Positions 14,324 through 20,826 of a stretch of DNA of 32,202 nt are shown here, in pieces. The stretch lies in assembly GCA_025964675.1 (NCBI GenBank), contig JAOPYI010000297.1:1-32202 (forward strand). The letters are read 5' to 3'. Within the stretch, counting starts at the first letter, position 1. Each line of letters opens with the position of its first letter. Made by a program: the position numbers and the translations under genes. Under the pieces are notes generated by a model. It made no database searches, had not been told where the DNA came from, and saw nothing but the letters and a program-made list of their open reading frames with translations. The stretch is from Sphaerisporangium sp. Lineage in GTDB: Bacteria > Actinomycetota > Actinomycetes > Streptosporangiales > Streptosporangiaceae.

Positions 14324-17300
14324 TCAGCCGTCCAGTAGCTCGCCGAGCTGCGCGCGCATCTGCTGGGCCACCGGGGCGTCCATCTTGTCGGTCAGGGCGA
14401 ACGCCTGGGCCAGCGAGTCCTGCGCCGCCTCGCCGTCCCCGGCCGCCTGCTGGGAGTCGCTGAGCCTGATCAGCGTCCGAGCCTCCTGCAGCGGCATGTA
14501 CATCTGCCGGAACAGCGACAGCGCCTGCTCGAAGTTGATGACCGCCTGGGGGGGGTCCTCCTGGGCCAGGGCAAGCTCGCCCAGCCCGAGCTGCACCCGC
14601 GCCTCCACGAGGTGCTCGCTGGAGGTGCTCGCCAGCATCAGGGAGCGGTGCAGCGCGCTGTTGGCCTCCGCCAGCTCACCCCGCCGCAGCCGGGCGATGC
14701 CCAGCCCGTGCAGGGCGTACGCCTCTCCGGTCGGGTCGCCGATGTTGCGAACCACGTCGAGTGCCCCGTTGAACACCTCCACCGCCAGCGCCGGCTGGTC
14801 CGACTGGAGGTAGGTGTGGCCGATCCGGTGCAGGACCTGCGCCTCGACCCTCCGGCTGCCGCTCCTGCGGCTGAGCTCCAGCGCCTCGGACAGCAGCCGC
14901 TGCGCGCCGGGCAGGTCGTCGAACTCGAGCCGGAGCTGGGCGAGGTTGTGAAGCACGTACGCCGACGCGACCTGGTCCTCAGTGCCCCTGAAGATGTCCA
15001 GAGCTCGCCTGTAGTGTGCCTCCGCGTCGGCGAACCGCCCGCTCAGCCGGTCCAGGAACCCGATGTTGCGGATCACGAGGGCCGTCCCCTGGCTGTCTCG
15101 GACCTCCTCGAAGAGCTGGACCGCCGCCTCGAAGTCGCAGCGCGCGTCCCCGAACCGCTGCTCGGTGATGTAGAGCGAGCCCCGGGAGTAGAGCATCGCC
15201 GCCTGCCCCCGCTTGTCCTGGCCCTGCCGGGAGGCCGTCAGGGCGATCTGGTGCGTCTCGCGCCAGTCGTCGAGGTAGACCCGCGACTCGAAGAGCGTCA
15301 CCGAGCTGATCGCGAGATCCCAGCAGAGCGGGACGAACCCCGCCTGCGCGGCCTGGCGTATGCCCGAGACCAGCATCGAGCGCTCCCGCTCGTACCACTG
15401 GAGGGGCGAGGCGACGAGCTGGTCGACCAGCTTCGCCGGGAGCGGCCAGCGTGAGGCGTCGCTGTGGATCTGCACGTAGTCCCCGCCGTACTCCCGGCGG
15501 TGCGCCGCCTCCGCCAGGAAGAGCAGCCCGCCGAGGACGCGCGCGAGCGCCGCGTTGCGCTCGCCCGCGGTCTCCTCGGCCGCGAGGCGTTCCCGCGCGA
15601 ACACGCGGATGAGGTCGTGGAAGCGGTACTGGCTGTGCACGCCGTACCCGACGCCGGTGGTCTCGATGAGCTGAGCGTCGGCCAGGTCGTCCAGCAGGTC
15701 CTGTGCGGTGTCGAGCGGATGGTCGAGCAGGGCGGCGCTGACCCAGGCGGAGAAGATCTGCGAGTCCAGGATCGTCAGGCGGCGGAACAGCCGCCGCGCG
15801 TCCTCGCCCACGCTGTCGTAGGTGAGGGAGATGCTGGCGCGGATCCCCATATCGCCGTGCTTGAGCTCGTCGAGCCTGCGCGTCTCGTCCTCGAGGCGGC
15901 TCACGAGCTGCTCCACGCTCCAGTGAGGCCGAGACGAGAGGCGCGCGCCCGCGATGCGCAGGGCGAGCGGCAGCCGGCCGCACAGCTCGGCCAGGGCCTC
16001 GGCCGCCTCGATCTCCGACTGCACCCGCTCTATCCCCGCGATGCGGGACAGCAGGTCCACCGACTGATGGGAGTCGAATATCTCCACGTCGACGTGGGAG
16101 GCGCCGGCCAGCCCGGCGAGCCGGCTCCGGCTCGTGATGATGACGGCGGAGTTCGGGTTGCCGGGGAGCAGGGGAAGGACCTGGCTCTCGCTCCCGGCGT
16201 CGTCGAGCACGATCAGCATCCTCCGGTCGGCGAGCAGCGCGCGGTACATCTCCGCCCGCTCCTCCAGGCCGTCGGGTATCGCGGTGCCGGACACGCCGAG
16301 GACGCGGAGGAACCGCTCCAGCACCTGCATGGGGCTGGTGGGACGGGACGCCGCTCCGTGCAGGTCCGCGAAGAGCTGGCCGTGGGGAAAGCGGTCGCCG
16401 ACGCTGTGGGACACGTGGACGGCGATGGTGGTCTTGCCGACGCCGGGCTTGCCGACGATCACGAGGATGGGCACGGCGAACCGCGAGCGGTCCTCGGAGG
16501 CGAGCATCAGGCGCTGCCGGATGTCCTCGATCTGCTTGGTGCGGCCGGTGAAGTCGGCGATGTCGGTCGGCAGCATCCCCGGGACGTTCGGGACCGTCCG
16601 GGACGGCTGGACCTCCACCTTCTCGGGCGGCGGCGGCGCCGGCGGGTCGAGGCTCTCGTCGGAGGTGAGGATCGCGTGCTCGAGCTGCTGGAGCCGCTCG
16701 TTGGGCTCGATGCCCAGCTCCTCGATCATCGTGCGGCGGGCGTTGCGATAGACCTGCAGCGCCTCCGCCTGCCGGCCCGAGCGGTACAGAGCGGTCATCA
16801 GCTGGCCGCGAAGCCGCTCACGCAGCGGGTATTGCTCGGTGAGCTCGGTCAGCTCGCCGACCAGTTCGTGGTGGCGGCCGAGGTCCAGCTCGAGCTGGAT
16901 GCAGTCCTCGTTGGCGTTGACCCAGTTCTCGGTGAGCCTGCTGGCCGCCGACTGCACGAGCCTGCTCTCGATCCCGTCGAGGGCGGGCCCGCGCCACAGT
17001 GCGAGCGCCTCGCGGTAGTGCTTTATCGCCTCGTTGACGTTGCGGGCCTCGCGGGCGCCCCGCGCTCGCAGGACGAGGCTCTCGAAACGCTGGGCGTCGA
17101 TCTGGTCGGCGGCGACCCGGATGGCGTAGCCCAGCGACTGGGTGGAGATGATCTCCGGGCTGCCGCTCGCGGCGAACAGGCGCCGCAGGGAGGATATGCA
17201 GATCTGCACCTGGGCTCGGGCGGTGGTGGGCGGCTCGTCCCCGTAGATGGCCTCCATGAGCCTGCCGATGGTGACGACCCGGTTGACGTCGAGCAGGAGG

Positions 17301-17392
17301 ACGGCGAGCACGATCTGCTGCCTGATCCCCCCGAGATCCAGCCGCCGATCACCTTCAGACGCTTCGAGAGCTCCCAGAATCCCGAATTCCAC
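14324..17392 (-). CDS. AfsR-like SARP regulator with NB-ARC and TPR domains
   Basis: This protein of about 1022 residues is close in size to Streptomyces AfsR. The order is an OmpR-like winged helix (about 1-90), a bacterial transcriptional activation domain (about 95-240), and a Pro-rich linker. The NB-ARC ATPase follows, with P-loop GKPGVGKTT (about 314-322), Walker B LIVLDD (about 393) and CGRLPLAL. A winged helix with FHDLIRVFARERL comes next, then TPR repeats to the end. Such proteins bind direct heptamer repeats and recruit RNA polymerase at secondary-metabolism promoters. GTG 17392 is preferred: GAGGAG lies exactly 6 nt upstream and the protein then starts VEFGILGALE, as is usual for the family. 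In-frame ATGs at 17398 and 17425 have no well-placed ribosome site. It is the first of three large regulators in this island. Confidence 0.93.
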   Translation of the reverse strand: MEFGILGALEASEGDRRLDLGGIRQQIVLAVLLLDVNRVVTIGRLMEAIYGDEPPTTARAQVQICISSLRRLFAASGSPEIISTQSLGYAIRVAADQIDAQRFESLVLRARGAREARNVNEAIKHYREALALWRGPALDGIESRLVQSAASRLTENWVNANEDCIQLELDLGRHHELVGELTELTEQYPLRERLRGQLMTALYRSGRQAEALQVYRNARRTMIEELGIEPNERLQQLEHAILTSDESLDPPAPPPPEKVEVQPSRTVPNVPGMLPTDIADFTGRTKQIEDIRQRLMLASEDRSRFAVPILVIVGKPGVGKTTIAVHVSHSVGDRFPHGQLFADLHGAASRPTSPMQVLERFLRVLGVSGTAIPDGLEERAEMYRALLADRRMLIVLDDAGSESQVLPLLPGNPNSAVIITSRSRLAGLAGASHVDVEIFDSHQSVDLLSRIAGIERVQSEIEAAEALAELCGRLPLALRIAGARLSSRPHWSVEQLVSRLEDETRRLDELKHGDMGIRASISLTYDSVGEDARRLFRRLTILDSQIFSAWVSAALLDHPLDTAQDLLDDLADAQLIETTGVGYGVHSQYRFHDLIRVFARERLAAEETAGERNAALARVLGGLLFLAEAAHRREYGGDYVQIHSDASRWPLPAKLVDQLVASPLQWYERERSMLVSGIRQAAQAGFVPLCWDLAISSVTLFESRVYLDDWRETHQIALTASRQGQDKRGQAAMLYSRGSLYITEQRFGDARCDFEAAVQLFEEVRDSQGTALVIRNIGFLDRLSGRFADAEAHYRRALDIFRGTEDQVASAYVLHNLAQLRLEFDDLPGAQRLLSEALELSRRSGSRRVEAQVLHRIGHTYLQSDQPALAVEVFNGALDVVRNIGDPTGEAYALHGLGIARLRRGELAEANSALHRSLMLASTSSEHLVEARVQLGLGELALAQEDPPQAVINFEQALSLFRQMYMPLQEARTLIRLSDSQQAAGDGEAAQDSLAQAFALTDKMDAPVAQQMRAQLGELLDG

Positions 17393-17835
17393 CTGCATCT
17401 CCTCGCAAGAAAGCCCGCGGTCCATCCGGAAGTTTGCTCATCCTCCGATGCGAGAGGTACACAGGCGCGTATTCCAGGAGATCCCCCTCGTAGTAAACAT
17501 CGGCATTAGCCGGCTCGTGACGCTTGTGCTTGTGATACGGATACTGTCGGGCGCGAGCTGGTTACATATGGCGATGTCACTTATGTCTGGATCGTACTAC
17601 TATACGTGGTTCGGATCTATAGAGAGTCTACGAATACTTTCTGAATCCGCATAGTTATTTGCATGTGCAACCTTTTTCCGGGTGCCAGGCAAGCAATCCA
17701 AGCGGTGGTATGTCCTGATATGAGTAGGTCTGGGATAGAGGTCGAGAAACGACAGTGGCGCAGGTGGCGAGAGACGACGTCGTCTCCGGCGAGGCCGGAT
17801 GCGGACACATGCTCCGCGGCACTTCCCCGGGTCTG
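17393..17835. other. AT-richer upstream region of the SARP gene
   Basis: These 443 bp include the least GC-rich DNA in the window, about 17550-17700. They should hold the SARP promoter on the minus strand and the 3' end of the small-protein gene. Short repeats are visible: CTTGTG twice in tandem at 17523-17534, GATAC twice at 17534-17544, and the palindrome TCTATAGA at 17616-17623. A plus-strand open frame ending at 17654 has no ribosome site and I do not call it a gene. The palindrome CCCCAAGGGG at 17840-17849 overlaps the end of the small gene and is not a convincing terminator. Confidence 0.5.
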
Positions 17836-18033
17836 TCAGCCCCAAGGGGTGTTGCCGCCGGCCATCATCAAGGCGGGCGGGGTGGCGGACGTGCCACGCC
17901 GGGGAAAGGTGATCGTCGGGGCCGCCGCGCCGCCCGGGGCCACGCTGACGAAGGCGCCGGTGGCTCCGGCTCCGCCGGTGGCGATGGCGGCGGAGACCAA
18001 TCCGAAGACTCGGCTGTCGGTGTGAGCATTCAT
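17836..18033 (-). CDS. Small hypothetical protein, 65 residues
   Basis: The ATG at 18033 is preceded by AGAGGT with about 7-nt spacing. Of 64 sense codons after the start, about 55 end in G or C, which fits real coding in this genome. The product starts MNAHTDSRVFG, then has a Gly/Ala-rich hydrophobic segment (about residues 9-33, resembling a weak membrane anchor or signal), then APTITFPRRGTSATPPALMM and the ending AGGNTPWG. I do not recognise a family. An upstream in-frame ATG at 18057 is possible but lacks a ribosome site. The gene lies between the SARP gene (same strand) and the divergent transthyretin-like gene. It could be a small membrane or exported peptide, perhaps a peptide precursor, but no modifying enzyme of a known RiPP class is adjacent. 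Confidence 0.5.
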   Translation of the reverse strand: MNAHTDSRVFGLVSAAIATGGAGATGAFVSVAPGGAAAPTITFPRRGTSATPPALMMAGGNTPWG

Positions 18034-18046
18034 TCTGTTGACCTCT

Positions 18047-18115
18047 TCATGTGTCACTGAGCTTTGTTTGCCAGCCGGTTGACTGAGACCCCCTCAACGT
18101 AAAAAGCCTCGCCAT
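18047..18115 (-). CDS. Possible 22-residue leader ORF upstream of the small protein gene
   Basis: A near-consensus Shine-Dalgarno AAGGAGG lies just 2 nt before an ATG at 18115. The frame begins MARLFTLRGS and stops at 18047, 13 nt before the ATG of the 65-residue protein. The spacing is short and G/C at third positions is only about 60 percent. It may be a translated leader that couples to the next gene, or the ribosome site may be fortuitous. Confidence 0.25.
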   Translation of the reverse strand: MARLFTLRGSQSTGWQTKLSDT

Positions 18116-18494
18116 TCCCTCCTTATCGGATCTCTTCTCGCTTGCCATCAGGGCAGCTCAAGGCACAAACCAGGCTATTTATAATGTTTCGCCGATATTT
18201 CATGACTAGGGCCCGCCGAGGTGGCGTGAAGCCCCCGGAAAGCGGTGTGACCTGCGACGGGATGCCTCCCGGCGGCGCCGGGGACGGCCGTGAATAGCGG
18301 AGCGAGAGTGGACCGATAGCGGGGTCCGGCACTCTGACGCGCAGGCCGGGACTGGCCGGTGCCAGCTGTGTCTCCTGTCCCCCGGCGCACGCGGGCCGGG
18401 TCGGGGACTGTGGAACCGGAGGCGGCCGGCGCGCCAATCGCGATGATGCTCGATCTGTCCGTCTCGGCGGGCTCGGCAGATAGGTGGTCCTGAC
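18116..18494. other. Divergent promoter region between the small protein and the transthyretin-like gene
   Basis: An AT-rich island at 18171-18204 contains TATAAT (18180-18185), readable as a -10 on the plus strand and as TATAAA on the minus strand. I see no matching -35 in either direction. The SARP-like repeats at 18294-18326 lie downstream of it. The segment 18340-18480 would be a GC-rich 5' leader of about 150 nt if transcription starts just after the repeats. No gene is supported in this stretch. Confidence 0.45.
18294..18326 (+). promoter_or_regulatory. Three direct heptamers at 11-bp period, candidate SARP box
   Basis: ATAGCGG (18294), AGAGTGG (18305) and ATAGCGG (18316) are spaced exactly 11 bp apart, within the 11-mers ATAGCGGAGCG, AGAGTGGACCG and ATAGCGGGGTC. 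SARP regulators bind direct heptamers with one-turn spacing, the last repeat usually about 8 bp before the -10. Here 8 bp after the last heptamer stands ACTCTG, a poor but possible -10. The repeats lie about 170 bp upstream of the transthyretin-like gene and 0.9 kb from the divergent SARP gene start. Confidence 0.5.
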
Positions 18495-18830
18495 ATGAGT
18501 GTTACCGCGCAGACGTTGGACGGCGTTTACGGCCGGTCGGCCGCCGGCGTGCGGGCCCGCCTGGAGCGGGACGCCAGCGGAGGATGGCAGGATCTGGCCG
18601 ACGCGGAGACCGACAATGAGGGCCGCATAAGCGAATGGCGCGACAAGAAACTCGACCGGGGTCTGTATCGCATTGTGTTCGACAGCGACTATTACTTCGT
18701 CGGCCTCGGTCTGAGCGCGGCATATCCCGAGATAATCGTGACCTTCAGAATGCAGGACGAGACCGACGCCTACCAGATCCAGGTGATGCTCTCCCCGTAT
18801 TCGTACTCAACGCATTTCCGGATCGCCTGA
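18495..18830 (+). CDS. Transthyretin-like protein (HIUase fold, catalytic residues lost)
   Basis: This 111-residue protein aligns along its whole length with 5-hydroxyisourate hydrolase/transthyretin. Matching blocks are GRSAAGVRARLER, ETDNEGRI, RGLYRIVFDSDYYF, YPEIIVTF and MLSPYSYST. Active HIUases use a His near the start (T-H-x-L-D), an Arg in NxxGR, a His in YH(I/V)PLL and a C-terminal YRGS. Here the first His is Gln6 (TAQTLD), the second is Gln94 (YQIQVML), and YRGS is replaced by THFRIA. Only the Arg (Arg44) is kept. Vertebrate transthyretin likewise lost these residues and has the same LSPYSYST block. A binding, scaffolding or altered catalytic role is likely. Rare codons (ATA twice, AGA, AAA, GCA) are more frequent than in neighbours. 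The start ATG follows AGGTGG by 8 nt. Confidence 0.82.
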   Translation: MSVTAQTLDGVYGRSAAGVRARLERDASGGWQDLADAETDNEGRISEWRDKKLDRGLYRIVFDSDYYFVGLGLSAAYPEIIVTFRMQDETDAYQIQVMLSPYSYSTHFRIA

Positions 18831-18897
18831 TCGACGGGACTGGTGCTGTGGCCGGCCCCGGAATCCGTCGTCCCGGAGCGGAGAAGGGAAAGAGAAA

Positions 18898-20700
18898 ATG
18901 ACAGACGCGAACACCACGAGGTCGGCGCACCTCGTGGACGCCCCGGGGCAGGCGGCCCGCTATCGCTCGTTCACGCCCATGGTGTTTCCCGGCCGTCGCT
19001 GGCCGGACAACACCATCACCTCTGCTCCGCGCTGGCTGTCGACCGATCTGCGCGACGGCAACCAGGCGCTCGCCCATCCCATGACTCCCGATCGCAAGAT
19101 GGCGATGTTCAATCTTCTGCTGCGCATGGGATACCGGGAGATCGAGGTCGGATTCCCGGTCGCGAGTCAGGACGACTTCACGTTCGTGCGCACGCTGATC
19201 GAACGCGACCTCATCCCCGACGATGTGCGCATTTCCGTTCTCGTACAGGCTCGCGACGAATTGATCAGGCGTACGGTGGAGAGCCTGGAGGGCGCCCCGC
19301 GCGCCACCATCCACTTGTACAACGCCACCTCCCCGCTCTTCCGGCGGGTGGTGTTCGGGATGAACCGGGACGAGTGCAAGGACCTCGCGGTGCAGGGCAC
19401 CCGGCTGGTCATGAAATACGCGGACAAGATGCTCGGCGGTTGTGATCTCGGATTCCAGTATTCGCCGGAGCTCTTCAACGACACGGAGCTCGATTTCTCG
19501 CTCGAGGTGTGCGAAGCGGTCATGGACGTCTGGCGGCCGGAGGCGGGGCGTGAGATCACCCTCAACTTCCCCACGACCGTCGAGCGCTCCATGCCGAACG
19601 TTTTCGCCGACCAGATCGAGTGGCTGCACCTCAACCTCTCGCGGCGCGAGCACGTCTGCCTCTCCATCCACCCCCACAACGACCGGGGGACGGGTGTGGC
19701 CTCGTCGGAGATGGCCCTGCTGGCGGGCGCGCAGCGCGTCGAGGGCTGCCTGTTCGGCAACGGCGAGCGGGCCGGCAACGTCTGCCTCGTCACGCTCGGG
19801 CTCAACCTGCTCACCCATGGCGTGGACCCGGGGATCGACTTCTCCGACCTGGACGGTGTCCGCCGCACGGTTGAGTACTGCAACGAGATGTCGGTGCACC
19901 CCCGTCACCCATACGGCGGTGACCTCGTCTACACCTCGTTCTCCGGCTCGCACCAGGATGCGATCAAGAAGGGCTTCGACGAGCTTGAGCGCGCCGCAGG
20001 CGAGGCGGGGGTCGAGCCCCGGCGCCTTCCGTGGGAGATGCCGTACCTGCCGCTCGACCCGCGCGACGTCGGACGCACGTACGAGGCGGTGGTCCGGATC
20101 AACAGCCAGTCTGGCAAGGGCGGGGTGGCCTACGTCATGAGCGCCTGGTACGGCATGAACCTTCCGCGTCCCCTGCAGATCGACTTCGCCGCCGTGGTGC
20201 AGGGACGGGCCGACACCGATGGCGGGGAGATCACGCCGGAGGAGGTCAGGCGGCTCTTCGACCGCGAGTACGTCGAGTACCCCCTTCTGCCCGTCCCGCT
20301 CGTCTTCACCGGGGACACCGTGACGGCCGAGCTCCACATCGACGGTGAGGGGTTCGACGTCGGCGGTGCGCGGACGGACGCGGTCCAGAGCATCAGCGGC
20401 GCGCTCGCGCGGTGGGGAGTGGACGTACGGGCCGTGCACCGTACCTCGTGCGCCCCGGCCGGGAGCCGGGACCCCGGCGCAGGCGTCGTCGTCTACGCCG
20501 AGTGCAGGGTGGGGGGAAGCACGTTCTGGGGCGCGGGCGTCGACCGCGACGCGGAGGCGGCCTCGCTGTCGGCCGTGCGTTCGGCCATGACCCGGGCGCG
20601 TCTCGCCTCCGCGCCCGCCACCTGCCCGGCGGCCGACTCCTTGCCGGCAGGGATTCCCGCGCCACGCGCCTCCCACCCGACGATGGCCGCGCGCCGATAG
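18898..20700 (+). CDS. leuA: 2-isopropylmalate synthase-type enzyme
   Basis: This 600-residue protein is a full-length member of the LeuA family, which condenses a 2-oxo acid with acetyl-CoA. The catalytic barrel shows DLRDGNQAL (Arg52-Asp53), HPHNDRGTG with metal-binding His258 and His260, and GNGERAGN. The C-terminal regulatory domain is present (RTDAVQSISG to TFWGAGVDRDAEAASLSAV), followed by a 30-residue tail. Several positions differ from what I recall of housekeeping actinobacterial LeuA. GFPSASQ is GFPVASQ (Val88), FEYSPE is FQYSPE (Gln187), ERTGN is ERAGN, and the usual charged stretch after YIM is replaced by SAWYGM. It may use another 2-oxo acid, or be a leucine-insensitive paralogue. 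It lies 67 bp after the transthyretin-like gene and is probably co-transcribed. The ATG follows an AAGGGAAAGAG purine tract. Confidence 0.9.
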   Translation: MTDANTTRSAHLVDAPGQAARYRSFTPMVFPGRRWPDNTITSAPRWLSTDLRDGNQALAHPMTPDRKMAMFNLLLRMGYREIEVGFPVASQDDFTFVRTLIERDLIPDDVRISVLVQARDELIRRTVESLEGAPRATIHLYNATSPLFRRVVFGMNRDECKDLAVQGTRLVMKYADKMLGGCDLGFQYSPELFNDTELDFSLEVCEAVMDVWRPEAGREITLNFPTTVERSMPNVFADQIEWLHLNLSRREHVCLSIHPHNDRGTGVASSEMALLAGAQRVEGCLFGNGERAGNVCLVTLGLNLLTHGVDPGIDFSDLDGVRRTVEYCNEMSVHPRHPYGGDLVYTSFSGSHQDAIKKGFDELERAAGEAGVEPRRLPWEMPYLPLDPRDVGRTYEAVVRINSQSGKGGVAYVMSAWYGMNLPRPLQIDFAAVVQGRADTDGGEITPEEVRRLFDREYVEYPLLPVPLVFTGDTVTAELHIDGEGFDVGGARTDAVQSISGALARWGVDVRAVHRTSCAPAGSRDPGAGVVVYAECRVGGSTFWGAGVDRDAEAASLSAVRSAMTRARLASAPATCPAADSLPAGIPAPRASHPTMAARR

Positions 20701-20826
20701 TCACGCGATAGGGGGTGGAAGGCGCCGGAGCCTACCGTGGCAATTAGTAGCAAAAACGGACAAGTCAGGACAACCGGCAGGCGCCAGGTCAACAAGTGAG
20801 TTTCGTCGGGAAAAGGGGGGCTCGTC

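Noticed and set aside
15464-17509. 681-codon plus-strand frame opposite the SARP gene
   Set aside because: Antisense shadow; no domain and no ribosome site.
17447-17654. Plus-strand frame of about 68 codons in the AT-rich region
   Set aside because: No ribosome site and codon use unlike the genome; more likely promoter DNA of the SARP gene.
17840-17849. CCCCAAGGGG as terminator of the small-protein gene
   Set aside because: It overlaps the stop codon, the stem would have only a 2-nt loop, and no T tract follows.
18180-18185. TATAAT as a housekeeping -10 box for the transthyretin-like gene
   Set aside because: No acceptable -35 at 16-18 bp, and it would give a leader of about 300 nt; kept only as a note.
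18495-18830. Functional hydroxyisourate hydrolase of purine breakdown
   Set aside because: Catalytic His residues and YRGS are absent and no other ureide pathway gene is nearby.
18745-20676. 643-codon minus-strand frame opposite the LeuA-type gene
   Set aside because: Antisense shadow; the plus-strand product is an unmistakable LeuA family enzyme.
20758-20774. Direct repeats GGACAAG/GGACAAC as a SARP box for the LAL gene
   Set aside because: Only two copies at 10-bp rather than 11-bp period, with no third copy in phase.
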